Notes: generated by a model not told the origin, from the sequence alone. Shown: positions 39,520-49,819, numbered from the stretch's first letter. The stretch: 64,000 bases of DNA from Brevundimonas sp. ASV9 (GCF_016429195.1 NZ_JAELUF010000002.1:1-64000); one strand, 5' to 3'. Program-made: numbers and translations.

Positions 39520-40943
39520 TGGCTGAGAAGCTTTTCCTGGGCGCCAAACTGCGCAAGCTGCGCGAGGCGCGCGGCTGGACGCTGGAGGCCTGCGCCGAAC
39601 GTCTGGGCCTGTCGCCGTCCTATCTGTCGCAGATCGAGACCAACCAGAGGCCGGCGACCGCGCGCGTCCTCATCGCCCTGACCCGCGCCTTTCATGTGGA
39701 TGCCAGTCTGTTCGACCTAGAGGGCGACGCCCGCCTGATCGCCGATTTGCGCGAGGCCACCACCGACATCGCAGGTCAGGCCGAGCCGCCCACGGCCGCA
39801 GAGCTGAAACAGGCGGTCGCCAACACCCCGCGTCTGGCCCGTCAATTCCTGGCCCTGCACCAGACCTTCCGCCGCCTGGACGAGCGGGTGAAGGCGTTGG
39901 ACGACACCCTGGGCCGGGACGAACACGGCGCCAGCGTGGCCCTTTTGCCCTATGAAGAGGTGCGCGACTTCTTCCACTATCGCGACAACTATATCGACAC
40001 GCTGGACACCGCGGCCGAGGCGCTGGCGGCGACCCTGGTTCAGGACGGCCAGATCGAACGGGCGCTGGAGGCGGCGCTGAGCCAGGCGCACGGCGTCCGC
40101 GTCGCCTATGTCGCCGGTCAGGAGGCCCTGCGTCGCTACGATCCCGCCAGCCGCGTCCTGACGCTGGACGCCTGGCAGCCCGGCGCGACGCGGTCGTTCC
40201 AGCTGGCGCACCAGTTGGCCCTGCTGTCCTTCCGCGATTTGATCGAAGCCGAACTGGATCAGGCCGCCTTCCGCACCGACGCAGCGCGGGACGTGGCCCG
40301 AGTCGGTCTGGCCAACTACGCCGCCGGCGCCCTGCTGCTGCCCTATCGCGCATTCCTGGAGGCCGCGCGCGAGGAAAAGCACGACATCGACCGGCTGCGC
40401 ACCCGTTTCCAGGTCAGTTTCGAACAGGTCTGCCACCGGCTCTCGACCTTGCAACGGCCCGGCTGGCGCGGCGTGCCCTTCTATTTCGCCCGCGTGGACA
40501 TGGCCGGCAACATCACCAAGCGCCACAGCGCCACCCGCTTCCAGTTCGCCCGCTTCGGCGGCGCCTGCCCCCTGTGGAACGTGCACGAGGCCTTCGCCGC
40601 CCCCGACCGGATCGGAGTGCAGCTGGCCGAGATGCCCGACGGCTCGCGCTACATCTCCATCGCCCGTAGCGTGTCCAAACCCAGCGGCTCCTACCTCGCC
40701 AACGACCGCCGCTACGCCCTGTCTCTGGGCTGCGAGGTCGAACATGCGGGCGCCCTGGTCTATGCCGCCGGTCTGGACCTGAACGGCCCCGCCGCCCGGA
40801 TCGGCGTCAGCTGCCGCATCTGCGAGCGCACCGACTGCACCCAGCGCGCCTTCCCGCCCCTGGACCGCACCCTTCACGTCCCCGAGAACGAGCGCGGCGT
40901 GGTGCCCTATGTGCTGGATGGCCCGCGCCCCGACCGCTATTGA
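39519..40943 (+). CDS. pccR: Short-chain acyl-CoA regulator PccR (ScfR/RamB family)
   Basis: The 474-residue transcription factor has an N-terminal XRE helix-turn-helix (about residues 8-62, [19 protein letters not shown]) and the large RamB/PccR domain with an IrrE-like region and terminal [13 protein letters not shown] cysteine motif. PccR of Rhodobacter sphaeroides controls propionyl-CoA carboxylase genes, and the divergent position to pccB fits exactly. A TTG at 39513 begins the frame, but ATG 39519 aligns with the paralogue at 11896 ([14 protein letters not shown] against RKLFLGARLKRLRR). No clear ribosome binding site; it may be leaderless. Confidence 0.92.
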   Translation: MAEKLFLGAKLRKLREARGWTLEACAERLGLSPSYLSQIETNQRPATARVLIALTRAFHVDASLFDLEGDARLIADLREATTDIAGQAEPPTAAELKQAVANTPRLARQFLALHQTFRRLDERVKALDDTLGRDEHGASVALLPYEEVRDFFHYRDNYIDTLDTAAEALAATLVQDGQIERALEAALSQAHGVRVAYVAGQEALRRYDPASRVLTLDAWQPGATRSFQLAHQLALLSFRDLIEAELDQAAFRTDAARDVARVGLANYAAGALLLPYRAFLEAAREEKHDIDRLRTRFQVSFEQVCHRLSTLQRPGWRGVPFYFARVDMAGNITKRHSATRFQFARFGGACPLWNVHEAFAAPDRIGVQLAEMPDGSRYISIARSVSKPSGSYLANDRRYALSLGCEVEHAGALVYAAGLDLNGPAARIGVSCRICERTDCTQRAFPPLDRTLHVPENERGVVPYVLDGPRPDRY

Positions 40944-40950
40944 TCGGGGC

Positions 40951-41988
40951 ATGACCTCACACGCACCCATCGGCGTCGCCGTCGTCGGCTACGGCCTGGC
41001 GGGCCAGACGTTCCACGCTCCCCTGATCGCGGCGACCCCCGACCTGCACCTGACCGCCGTCGTCTCGTCACGGCCCGAAGCGGTCCACGCCGACCTGCCC
41101 GACGTCGAGGTCCTGCCCGATCTGGACACAGCCATCGCCCGCGACGACATCGGCCTGATCGTCGTCGCCACCCCCGACACCCTGCACGCCGAACAGTCGA
41201 TCGCAGCGCTGAGGGCCGGCAAGTCGGTGGTGGTGGACAAGCCCTTCGCGGCGACCCTGGCTGACGCCGAAGCCGTCGCCGCCGTCGCGGCGTCATCGCC
41301 CGGCGTTTTCAGCGTCTTTCAGAACCGCCGTTGGGACGCCGACTTCCTGACCCTGCGCCGCCTGATCGACCGGGGCGAACTGGGCGACGTCGCCGTGTTC
41401 GAAAGCCACTACGACCGCTTCCGTCCGACCGTCACCGACCGCTGGAAGGACAGACGCGACGGCGGCGTCTGGGCCGACCTGGGTCCGCACCTGATCGACC
41501 AGGCGGTCCAGCTGTTCGGGCCGCCGCTGGCCATCCATGCCGACCTCCAGGCCCAACGTTTCGGCGCCACGGCCATCGACTACGCCCACGTTCTGCTGCG
41601 CTATGACCGTCTGCGGGTCATCCTGAACATGAGCCACCTCGCCGCCGAGGCCAGCCTCCGCTACGCCGTCCACGGCACGGGCGGCAGCTTCATCAAACAC
41701 GGCCTCGACGCCCAAGAGGAGCAGTCCAAGGCCGGCCTGCGTCCCGGCGACGCGGACTGGGGCGTCGATCCTTCGCCCGGTGTGCTGACGAAACAGATAG
41801 ACGGCGACACCGTCCGCACCACGCCGCCGCCCGAACGCGGCGACTATCCCGCCTTCTACGCCGCCATGCGCGAGGCGATCCTCGGCAAGGGCCCGCCGCC
41901 CGTGCCCGCCGATCAGGCCCTGACCGTCATGCGCATCCTCGATGCCGGTCTGCGCAGCGCGGCGGAGCGTCGCGAGATCGTCTTCTAG
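40951..41988 (+). CDS. Gfo/Idh/MocA-family oxidoreductase
   Basis: NAD(P)-dependent oxidoreductase of 345 residues. It has a Rossmann start VAVVGYGLAGQTFHAPLI, the conserved DKPFA (catalytic-lysine motif, about residue 97) and DLGPHLIDQAVQLFGPP, a pattern typical of YdgJ-like subfamily members. The sugar or inositol substrate is unknown. It begins seven bases after pccR and may be co-transcribed with it, although a metabolic link is not obvious. It converges with pyk, the ends overlapping by four bases. Confidence 0.88.
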   Translation: MTSHAPIGVAVVGYGLAGQTFHAPLIAATPDLHLTAVVSSRPEAVHADLPDVEVLPDLDTAIARDDIGLIVVATPDTLHAEQSIAALRAGKSVVVDKPFAATLADAEAVAAVAASSPGVFSVFQNRRWDADFLTLRRLIDRGELGDVAVFESHYDRFRPTVTDRWKDRRDGGVWADLGPHLIDQAVQLFGPPLAIHADLQAQRFGATAIDYAHVLLRYDRLRVILNMSHLAAEASLRYAVHGTGGSFIKHGLDAQEEQSKAGLRPGDADWGVDPSPGVLTKQIDGDTVRTTPPPERGDYPAFYAAMREAILGKGPPPVPADQALTVMRILDAGLRSAAERREIVF

Positions 41989-43430
41989 CTCTTCTTGCGG
42001 CCCTTCGACGTCGCCGCAGGCGCGTGAGCCAGTCGCAGCAGATTGGCCGCACCGGGCGCCCCGAACGGCGTGCCCGCGAGGATCAGGATGCGCTGGCCCG
42101 GCTCTGCTAGACCATATTTGACCGCGCTGTTGACGGCGTCGTCCGTCACGGCCTCCAGCGAGTCCGGCTGCTCGCCCAGACGCGGCTCAAGTCCCCAGAC
42201 TAGGGCCAGCCGGCGCGCGGTGTTGGGATTGGGCGTCAGCACCAGAATCGGCTTCAGCGGCCGCTCGCGCGCCATCCGCCGCGCCGTGCCGCCCAGGGTC
42301 GTGAACACCACCAGACAGCCGGTCGAGGGCGCATTCGCCGCCATCCGCGCCGCCCCGACGAGGGCGTCCACATCATGCTCGTCCATGCCGGCGTGTTCGG
42401 CGCCCATCAGACTGGGCCACATCGGATCGCGTTCGACCCGCTCGATGATCCGGCTCATGATGCCAACGGATTCCAGCGGATAGTCGCCCGACGCCGTCTC
42501 GGCCGACAGCATCAGGGCGTCCGCGCCTTCATAGACCGCATTGGCCACGTCGGTCGCCTCGGCGCGGGTTGGGGCCGGGGCGCTGGTCATGGATTCCAGC
42601 ATCTGGGTCGCCACGATCACCGGCACCCCGCGATTGCGGGCCGCGCGCACGATCTGCTTCTGCGCCACCGGCACATCTTCGGGATCCAGCTCGACGCCCA
42701 GATCGCCACGCGCTACCATCACCCCGTCGCAATAATCCAGAATGGCTTCCAGATCGGCCAGGGCCGCCGGCTTCTCGATCTTGGCGAGGCAGGCCGCCTG
42801 ACCATTCACGATCCGCTTCAGCTCGGCCATGTCCTCGGGCTTCTGCACGAAGCTGAGCGCCACCCAATCCACGCCCATCCGTAGGGCGAAGGCCAAGTCT
42901 TCACGGTCCTTGGGCGTCAGGGCCGAGACCGGGATCACCGCCTCCGGCACCGCCACGCCCTTGCGGTCCGACAGCTTCGAGCCGCTCTCGACCGTCACAT
43001 CGGCCCACTCGTCGGTCCGCTCGCCCACACGCAGCCGCACCCGTCCGTCGTCCAGAAGCAGCAGCATGCCCTTACGCAGCGCCTTGAAGATTTCGGGATG
43101 CGGCATCTGCACCCGCGTCTCGTCGCCGGGCGTCGGGTCCAGATCGAAACGCATGGTGTGGCCCGGCTTGACCGCGATCTCGACGTCCTTAAACCGGCCC
43201 AAACGCAGCTTGGGCCCTTGAAGGTCGGCCAACACGCCCAGCGGACGCTGCAGGGCCATTTCGGCGCCGCGCACCGCCTTCAACGCGGCGGCGTGATCCT
43301 CATGCGAACCGTGGCTGAAGTTCAGGCGGAAGACGTCCACCCCCGCCTGGGCCAGCGCCTTGACAGTGCTGGGCGCACGGCTGGCAGGTCCCAGGGTGGC
43401 GACGATGCGCGCGCGACGGGCTCGGTTCAT
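41985..43430 (-). CDS. pyk: Pyruvate kinase
   Basis: Final glycolytic step, phosphoenolpyruvate plus ADP to pyruvate. The 481-residue product begins RARIVATLGPASR, has the FRLNFSHGSHEDH substrate region, AKIEKPAAL with the catalytic lysine, MVARGDLGVEL, and the C-terminal regulatory domain. AGGAAACGTC precedes ATG 43430; the frame is open to 43601 but the extra residues are not family-like. Confidence 0.96.
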   Translation of the reverse strand: MNRARRARIVATLGPASRAPSTVKALAQAGVDVFRLNFSHGSHEDHAAALKAVRGAEMALQRPLGVLADLQGPKLRLGRFKDVEIAVKPGHTMRFDLDPTPGDETRVQMPHPEIFKALRKGMLLLLDDGRVRLRVGERTDEWADVTVESGSKLSDRKGVAVPEAVIPVSALTPKDREDLAFALRMGVDWVALSFVQKPEDMAELKRIVNGQAACLAKIEKPAALADLEAILDYCDGVMVARGDLGVELDPEDVPVAQKQIVRAARNRGVPVIVATQMLESMTSAPAPTRAEATDVANAVYEGADALMLSAETASGDYPLESVGIMSRIIERVERDPMWPSLMGAEHAGMDEHDVDALVGAARMAANAPSTGCLVVFTTLGGTARRMARERPLKPILVLTPNPNTARRLALVWGLEPRLGEQPDSLEAVTDDAVNSAVKYGLAEPGQRILILAGTPFGAPGAANLLRLAHAPAATSKGRKKS

Positions 43431-43566
43431 GACGTTTCCTGTTGGCTCTCTCGGACGGCAAAACGGGGCCGCCTGGGCGATTTCGCCCTCTTCTGCCAAC
43501 GAAACCCGCGCTGCGTAAGGCCGCCTGCCCCTCAGGAAACATGAGTTGACGGCCGGAAACAGGAGT

Positions 43567-45270
43567 TTATCTGGCCGCCGCCCCGCAGGCCGCCACGGCA
43601 AATCCGTTCAGATCGATGCAGCGGCCCTCGACCTGGGGCGCGGGGACGCCGATCACATGGGCGAGGGTCGGTGCGATATCGACGGTCCGGATCGGCAGGA
43701 ACCGCTCCTCGGCCTTGGCGCCTGGCCACCAGAATATGATCGGCACGCGCCGGTCATATTCCCACGGCGTGCCGTGTCCGGCCAGGGTCGAGCCGACGCG
43801 GCCGCCCGAGGTGGTGTTCTGGGTCCAGGCGAACTGGATATCGGGCGATCGCTCGGCGACGGTCGACAACCGCATCCGCTCCCGCACCGTCATCATCTCG
43901 GGCTGACGGCTGTCGGGCAGAGGCTCTGCCAGCAGCCGGTCGCGCGTCTCGGCGAAGGCCACGTCCGGTAGGGCGCGCAGCATCTCGACCGCCGCCTCCG
44001 CCACCTGTGTCCGCAACGGATCGGGTAGCGACCTGTGATCCGCATCGGCGACCATCCAGCCGCTTCCGCCGGACTGAAGCGGATCGGCGTCCAGGTTGAA
44101 GCGCGCCTTCAGCGCGGCGTTGACGCCCTTGATCGCATCGGTGTCGGCGCGGTGCGCCTGCGGATAGCCATGGTCATGCAGCCGCTCGACGAAGTCCGAG
44201 CCGCCGTGATCAGCCGTCAGAACGACCAGGGCGCCGCCCGGAACCTCGGCCAGCCTGTCCAGGAAGGCGCCCAGCGCCGCATCCAGCCGGTGCATCTGCT
44301 CGCACATCTCCGGCCCCTGGGTGCCGTACATATGGCCGATCCGGTCGGTGGCCGACAGGCTGACGCCCAGCATGTCGGTCGCCGTCCCCTGCCCCAGCTT
44401 CTGGCTGTCCAGCAGATATTCCGCCGCCTTGAGCGTCTGCTCGTCCAGCAATGGCGAGGTGTCGAACTTCAGCCCCGCCGGCGGCAGCACCGAATGGAAG
44501 GTCTGGCCGCGAATGGTCCAGTCGCCCGCCAGCGCCCGGCAGTCCGCGTTCTGATAGTCCCAGGTCACCGGCGTCGCCGCCGTCCAGCCGTTGAAGTCAC
44601 GGTTGAACGCCGCGACCGGCGCCAGCTTCGCCTCGGCCGTCTGACCCGGCTCGACATAGGTGGTCAGTCCAAACCCGTCGGTGAACCAGAAGGCCTGCCC
44701 CTGATGACCGGCCAGATTGATCGCCCCGCGATCCTTGCCGGACACCGCCATCACCTTGCTGTCCGGGCTGACGGCCTTCAGCCAATCGCCCAGCGTCGTC
44801 GCACGCAGCTGATCCGGCCCCACCGGCCCGTTGTCGGTGTCGTCGCGCCCGTGCGCCAGATGGTTCTGCGGCGCGGCCAGACAATAGACCTCCTTGCCGG
44901 TCTTGCCGTCGATCCAGTCGTTGGCGGGAATGCCGGTTTCGGCCGGGTGCATACCGGTCAGAACGGTGGAGTGGCCCGGGCAGGTCTCGGTCAGACCGTG
45001 GGTCTGATAGCCGTTGATCGACACCAGCCCCTGGTCAGCCAACCGGCGCAGGCCGCCGCTGTAGCGGCTGCGATACTGGTTAAAGAGGTTGGCGCTGAAC
45101 TGATCCACCACGATGGTCACGATCAGTTTTGGCGGCGTCAGGGCCGCCGCCGACGCCTGAGGCGCAGCGGCCTGAACCGCCGGCCGGGCGACCGGCGCGC
45201 CCGCACAGGCAGCGCCCGCGATCGACAAGACGGCCAGACACGCGGTGGCGACGTGACGCGACAAGGACAT
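43567..45270 (-). CDS. PafA-like alkaline phosphatase family protein
   Basis: Secreted phosphatase of the alkaline-phosphatase superfamily, 567 residues with an N-terminal signal peptide (VATACLAVLSIAGAACAG; Sec or lipoprotein type not certain). The first metal aspartate is in TIVVDQFSANL, the probable nucleophile threonine in GLTETCPGHSTVLTGM, and later metal ligands in SATDRIGHMYG, TADHGGSDF and the terminal AGHGTPWEYDR. Resembles PafA and nucleotide pyrophosphatase/phosphodiesterase enzymes. GGAG precedes ATG 45270. No Pho box was identified, so phosphate control is unproven. Confidence 0.88.
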   Translation of the reverse strand: MSLSRHVATACLAVLSIAGAACAGAPVARPAVQAAAPQASAAALTPPKLIVTIVVDQFSANLFNQYRSRYSGGLRRLADQGLVSINGYQTHGLTETCPGHSTVLTGMHPAETGIPANDWIDGKTGKEVYCLAAPQNHLAHGRDDTDNGPVGPDQLRATTLGDWLKAVSPDSKVMAVSGKDRGAINLAGHQGQAFWFTDGFGLTTYVEPGQTAEAKLAPVAAFNRDFNGWTAATPVTWDYQNADCRALAGDWTIRGQTFHSVLPPAGLKFDTSPLLDEQTLKAAEYLLDSQKLGQGTATDMLGVSLSATDRIGHMYGTQGPEMCEQMHRLDAALGAFLDRLAEVPGGALVVLTADHGGSDFVERLHDHGYPQAHRADTDAIKGVNAALKARFNLDADPLQSGGSGWMVADADHRSLPDPLRTQVAEAAVEMLRALPDVAFAETRDRLLAEPLPDSRQPEMMTVRERMRLSTVAERSPDIQFAWTQNTTSGGRVGSTLAGHGTPWEYDRRVPIIFWWPGAKAEERFLPIRTVDIAPTLAHVIGVPAPQVEGRCIDLNGFAVAACGAAAR

Positions 45271-45342
45271 GAACAACTCCAACAACAGCCGTGCGGCCTC
45301 TAGCTGTTGCGGATGGCGCCCGCGTGACAGCCCGGCTCGCTC

Positions 45343-46287
45343 CTAGTGCGATTCCTTGGACCGCAGGCGCGCGACCTGATGCAGGACCAGCACCACAACC
45401 CCGCCGACGATCAGCCCGATCACGGCCGAGGCCACCGCCGTCGTCAGCCAGCTCATCACGCCGGCCAACGGCCCGAACAGTTCGCCGACGGCATGCGACA
45501 GATGCTCGACCGGTACCGCCGGCCAGTGCAGCCCCAGCGTATGGGAACCATGCAGCAGAATGCCGCCGCCGACCCACAGCATGGCCGCCGTGCCGATCGC
45601 CGACAGGGCGCTCATCACCATCGGCATGCCCTTGACCAGACCCCGCCCCAAAGCGCGCACCCCGCCATTGGGCCGTTGAGCCAGATGCAGGCCGATGTCG
45701 TCCATCTTCACGATCAATCCGACCGCGCCATAGACGACGACGGTCATGGCGATGCCGACCACAGCCAGCACAGCGGCCTGGGTCAGGATCGGCTGCGCCG
45801 CGACATCGGCCAGGGCGATGGCCATAATCTCGGCAGACAGGATCAAATCGGTGCGCACCGCGCCCGACACCGTCGTCTTCTCCAGCGCCGCTGCATCGCG
45901 CGCGACCGGCGCGGCATCCTCATGCCCGCCATGCCCCATCGCCTCCAGCAGCTTTTCCGCCCCCTCGAAACACAGATAGGTCCCGCCGCACATCAGGATC
46001 GGGGTGATGGCCCAAGGCGCGAAGGCGCTGAGCACCAGGGCCACCGGCAGGATGAAGATCAGCTTGTTGCGAAACGACCCGAGCGCGATCTTGCTGATGA
46101 TCGGCAGCTCGCGGCTGGGCGACAGGCCCATGACATAGCGCGGCGTCACCGCCGCATCGTCCACCACCACGCCGGCGGCCTTGGTCGAGGCCTTGCCCGC
46201 CGCCGCTCCCACGTCATCCAGCGACGCGGCCGCCAGCTTTGCGATGCCGGCGACGTCGTCCAGCAGCGCGATCAGTCCAGACGGCAT
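45343..46287 (-). CDS. DUF808-family inner membrane protein (YedI-like)
   Basis: The 314-residue multi-pass membrane protein starts with MPSGLIALLDDVAGIAKLAAASLDDV-type sequence, diagnostic of DUF808/YedI. Five or six hydrophobic helices follow, including ILPVALVLSAFAPWAI and ASAVIGLIVGGVVVLVLH. Function of the family is unknown. The ATG is two bases after the aminotransferase stop and uses GGGAAG inside that gene's tail, so the two are translationally coupled, a pairing worth noting because no biochemical link is known. Confidence 0.88.
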   Translation of the reverse strand: MPSGLIALLDDVAGIAKLAAASLDDVGAAAGKASTKAAGVVVDDAAVTPRYVMGLSPSRELPIISKIALGSFRNKLIFILPVALVLSAFAPWAITPILMCGGTYLCFEGAEKLLEAMGHGGHEDAAPVARDAAALEKTTVSGAVRTDLILSAEIMAIALADVAAQPILTQAAVLAVVGIAMTVVVYGAVGLIVKMDDIGLHLAQRPNGGVRALGRGLVKGMPMVMSALSAIGTAAMLWVGGGILLHGSHTLGLHWPAVPVEHLSHAVGELFGPLAGVMSWLTTAVASAVIGLIVGGVVVLVLHQVARLRSKESH

Positions 46288-46289
46288 AG

Positions 46290-47498
46290 TCAGTCTTCCC
46301 GGCTGGGCGGCACATTGACGCCCTGCGATTTCAGATAGGATTTGATGTTGCGCGCGGCCTGGCGGATGCGCTGTTCGTTCTCGACCATGGCGATACGCAC
46401 GAAGCCCTCGCCGTTTTCGCCATAGCCGACGCCCGCCGCCACCGCGACCTTGGCGTGGGTCAGCAACTGCTTGGAGAACTCCAGACTGCCCAGATGCTTC
46501 AGCGCCGGCGGCAAGGGCGCCCAGGCGAACATGGAGGCGGCGGGCTTGGGAATGTCCCAGCCCGCACGGCCGAAACTCTCGACCAGCACATCGCGCCGGC
46601 GGTGATAGAGTTTGCGGTTTTGCTCGACGATGTCCTGCGGCCCGTTCAGCGCGGCGCACGCCGCCGCCTGGATCGGCGTGAAGGCGCCGTAGTCGAGGTA
46701 GGATTTCACCCGCGTCATCGCCGCGATCAGCGTCTTGTTGCCGACCGCGAAACCCATTCGCCAGCCGGCCATGCTGTAGGTCTTCGACAGCGAAGTGAAC
46801 TCGATCGCCACGTCCTTGGCCCCCGGCACCTGCAGGATCGAGACCGTCGGCTTGCCGTCGTAATAGAGCTCCGAATAGGCCAGATCGCTGATGATCCACA
46901 GATCGTTCGCCTTGGCGAAGTCCACGACGCGTTCGTAGAAGGCCAGATCGACCGTCTCCGCCGTCGGGTTCGACGGATAGTTCATCACCAGGATCTTGGG
47001 CCGCGGCACGGTGAAGGCCATGGCCCGCTCCAACGCCTCGAAATACTTCTCGTCCGGCGTAGTCGGCACGCTGCGGATCGCGGCCCCGGCGATGATGAAG
47101 CCGAAGGTATGGATCGGATAGGACGGGTTGGGCGCCAGGATCACGTCGCCCGGCTCGGTGATGGCGGTGGCCAGGCTGGCCAAGCCCTCCTTGGAGCCCA
47201 TGGTGACGATCACCTCGGTCTCGGGATCCACATCGACGCCGAAGCGGCGGCCATAATAGTTGGCCTGGGCGCGGCGCAGGCCGGGGATGCCGCGTGACGC
47301 TGAATAGCCGTGGGCGTCGGGCTTCCTGGCCACCTCGATCAGCTTGTCGATCACATGCTGGGGCGGCGGCAGGTCGGGGTTGCCCATCCCAAGATCTATC
47401 ACGTCCTCGCCCGCCGCACGGGCCGCCGCGCGCATCGCATTGGTCTCGGCGATGACATAGGGCGGCAACCGCTTCATGCGGTAGAATTCTTCGGACAT
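46290..47498 (-). CDS. Class I/II PLP aminotransferase (AlaC / LL-DAP aminotransferase type)
   Basis: The 402-residue fold-type I aminotransferase begins MSEEFYRMKRLPPYVIAE, shows DLGMGNPDLP, APNPSYPIH and the Schiff-base lysine in SLSKTYSMAGWRMGF, and ends with GFVRIAMVEN. Closest in pattern to the AlaC (YfdZ) glutamate-pyruvate transaminases often annotated as LL-diaminopimelate aminotransferase; which reaction it runs cannot be settled here. ATG 47498 gives the usual N-terminus. Confidence 0.88.
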   Translation of the reverse strand: MSEEFYRMKRLPPYVIAETNAMRAAARAAGEDVIDLGMGNPDLPPPQHVIDKLIEVARKPDAHGYSASRGIPGLRRAQANYYGRRFGVDVDPETEVIVTMGSKEGLASLATAITEPGDVILAPNPSYPIHTFGFIIAGAAIRSVPTTPDEKYFEALERAMAFTVPRPKILVMNYPSNPTAETVDLAFYERVVDFAKANDLWIISDLAYSELYYDGKPTVSILQVPGAKDVAIEFTSLSKTYSMAGWRMGFAVGNKTLIAAMTRVKSYLDYGAFTPIQAAACAALNGPQDIVEQNRKLYHRRRDVLVESFGRAGWDIPKPAASMFAWAPLPPALKHLGSLEFSKQLLTHAKVAVAAGVGYGENGEGFVRIAMVENEQRIRQAARNIKSYLKSQGVNVPPSRED

Positions 47499-47661
47499 GA
47501 CAGGCTCGTCGTTGGGATCAGCGGCCGTGGATCGACCGCCTTTAGCGCTTAGCGCGCCAGCGGCCTCGCGCAACAGCATTGAAGGTCATTTTCACCCGTC
47601 AGGCGGATGAAATCTGTGCGTCGCGCAAAAACCTGGTCGAGAAGACCGCCGGTCAGCGTTC

Positions 47662-49695
47662 TCAATAGCTCACCCGCAGACCGATGCTGAGCGTTCGCGG
47701 CGGGCCGTATCCGGCGACGCCCGTACCCGTCTCCGACACCTCGACGTCTTCATCGAACAGATTGTCCGCCGCCATCCAGAGGGTCGCGTTTGGGGTGAAG
47801 GCCCACTCTGCTCGCACATCCAGCGTCACGGCGGCGTCCAGCACCCGGCTGTTCAGGTCGTCGTCGAACCGGCTCGATTCATAACGTGCCGCCAGCGCCA
47901 GGGTCAGTCGATCGGTCGCGCGCCAATCCAGCCCGGCCGTCGCGCTCCATTCCGGCGCCTGTGCGGGGCGCAAGCCGGTCAGCTGCGCGGCGGACGATCC
48001 GCCGTCGATCTCGGCGTCGGTCCAGGACGCAGCGGCGTTCAGCGACACGGCTGACGACAGGTCCAGCGCCCCCGTGAGTTCCACGCCCCAGGCGTCGATG
48101 GTCCCGGCGTTCTGACGCTGACGCAGCACCCCGCCCGCCGGCACGAACCCGGCGCGGGGGAAGGTCGCCGGCCCGGCCCCGAGGGTCACATTGACGATGG
48201 CGTCCTCGATCTGGTTCCAGAACACCGACGCGCCCCAACGCACGCCGTCGCGGCCGAAGGCCAAGCCCGTCTCCACGCCCTTCAGCGTTTCCGGCGTCAG
48301 GGCGGCGTTGGCCTCGGTGATGTCGTTGCCGACGCGGAACGGCCGATGCAGTTCGTTCAACGTGGCGGGCCGGAACCCGGAATAGGCTGCCGCCCGCGCC
48401 GCATAGCCGCCGCCCAGATCACGACGAAGGGCCAGACGCGCGCTGACCACCTCGCCCGACCGATCCGGGTCGCTCTCATTCAGCAGGACGGCGCCGGTCG
48501 CCAGCGTGTTCTCCTGACGAAACCCGCCCGTATTCTCCCACCGATCCACCCGAACTCCGCCAGCCACCAGCCATTTGGCCGCGGTCCAGGACGCATCGAC
48601 ATAGGCGCCGGCCACAGCCGTCTCCCCGCCCGCACGCCGAATACGGGTGAAACCCGCGCCCGTTGGATTACTGAAGAGTTCGTTGGTCTCGCCGTCGTTG
48701 AAGCGCGCATCCGCGCCAAGCTCCCACTCCAGCCGTCCGCCCGCGAAATCCGCCATGCGTCGCCGCAGCGCCGCATTCAGTCCCCATCCCGTCGCGGGCG
48801 TCTTGAACTGGTTGTTGGCGGGCGTCGTGGTCGAGCGGTCGGCCGACACCGAGGCCGAGCTATTGGCCAGATTGCTGTCGATCCGCCACGCCTGTAGCCG
48901 CCAGCCATAGCCGTCGGCCGACGGCGTCTGCGCCGCCGTGGCGCTCAGGCTGTGCCCGCTGGCGTTGGCGCGCGTTCCGGCCAGACCCGATCCGCGATCC
49001 TCCTCCCAGGTGGCCGCTCTGACCGACAGGTTCGCCTGTCCCAAGGCCGTATCGACCCGCAGCGATGCACTTCGGCTGTCGAGATCCAGCGGCGTATCCG
49101 CGGCGCCTGCCGCCGGCCCGCGCACCGGCACATAGCCGTCGCTGACTTCGCGCAAGCCGCTCAACGTCACCGCCAAAGGTCCCAGTCGCGTGGAGGCGGA
49201 GGCCGCCGCCCGCAAGCCGCCCCGCTCGGACGCGGACACATCCAGCGCGCCGCCTTTCCCGCGTTCGCGCAGGGTGATCGTGCCCGTCAGCGCGCCCGCG
49301 CCATAGGGGCCCGAGCCCGCCCCCCGGATCACATCCAGGCTCTCCAGAGATTCCGGCGTCGCCTGGGACCAGATGACCCAGCCCCCGAACGGATCGTTCA
49401 GCGGCACGCCGTCCAGCAGCACCAGCGTCCGCCCCGCTCCAGACGGCGCAATGGCCCTCAGTGAAATCCCTTGGGTCGTCGGATTGGCCGCCGCGCTGCT
49501 CGTGCGCCGAAACAGCGACACCGCGGGCACGGACCGCAACGCCTCGTCGAGGCGCGACGATCGGGACAGCACCGCCTCATCGATACGCACCACCGAAAAC
49601 GCAGCATCGGCCGCCGCCGGCGGCAGACGCGCGGCTGTGACGACGATCTCGGGCAAGGCGGTGGGCGTGACGGGGGGAGGAACGTCCTGGATCAT
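47662..49695 (-). CDS. TonB-dependent receptor without a visible signal peptide
   Basis: Outer-membrane transporter of 677 residues: TonB box-like EIVVTAAR (residues 15-22), plug domain (SLFRRTSSAAANPTTQGISLR, LLDGVPLND) and a beta-barrel ending in aromatic LSIGLRVSY. The ATG at 49695 begins MIQDVPPPVTP with no hydrophobic leader, and an in-frame TGA lies seven to nine bases upstream of it. The protein therefore lacks the expected export signal, so it may be mis-started, degenerate or affected by an upstream frameshift. The plug resembles cobalamin/siderophore receptors; the ligand is unknown. Divergent from a methyltransferase gene. Confidence 0.82.
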   Translation of the reverse strand: MIQDVPPPVTPTALPEIVVTAARLPPAAADAAFSVVRIDEAVLSRSSRLDEALRSVPAVSLFRRTSSAAANPTTQGISLRAIAPSGAGRTLVLLDGVPLNDPFGGWVIWSQATPESLESLDVIRGAGSGPYGAGALTGTITLRERGKGGALDVSASERGGLRAAASASTRLGPLAVTLSGLREVSDGYVPVRGPAAGAADTPLDLDSRSASLRVDTALGQANLSVRAATWEEDRGSGLAGTRANASGHSLSATAAQTPSADGYGWRLQAWRIDSNLANSSASVSADRSTTTPANNQFKTPATGWGLNAALRRRMADFAGGRLEWELGADARFNDGETNELFSNPTGAGFTRIRRAGGETAVAGAYVDASWTAAKWLVAGGVRVDRWENTGGFRQENTLATGAVLLNESDPDRSGEVVSARLALRRDLGGGYAARAAAYSGFRPATLNELHRPFRVGNDITEANAALTPETLKGVETGLAFGRDGVRWGASVFWNQIEDAIVNVTLGAGPATFPRAGFVPAGGVLRQRQNAGTIDAWGVELTGALDLSSAVSLNAAASWTDAEIDGGSSAAQLTGLRPAQAPEWSATAGLDWRATDRLTLALAARYESSRFDDDLNSRVLDAAVTLDVRAEWAFTPNATLWMAADNLFDEDVEVSETGTGVAGYGPPRTLSIGLRVSY

Positions 49696-49819
49696 GCGCC
49701 GTCAGTAGGCGGTCGTTCCGCCACATCAAAGCCCGGCGGCCGGAAACGCACTGAAAAGCGCGAGACAGATCGCCGCCCCCTCGATAACAACCGTATCGAA
49801 CAGTCCGAGGGGGAAGCAC

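Noticed and set aside
47580-47661. Small hairpin GGTC-TTCTC-GACC near the receptor end
   Set aside because: Only a four-base stem; too weak to call as a terminator although a T-run follows.
49696-49810. Possible cobalamin riboswitch before the TonB receptor
   Set aside because: The 124-base gap is short and no B12-box-like conserved element was recognised.
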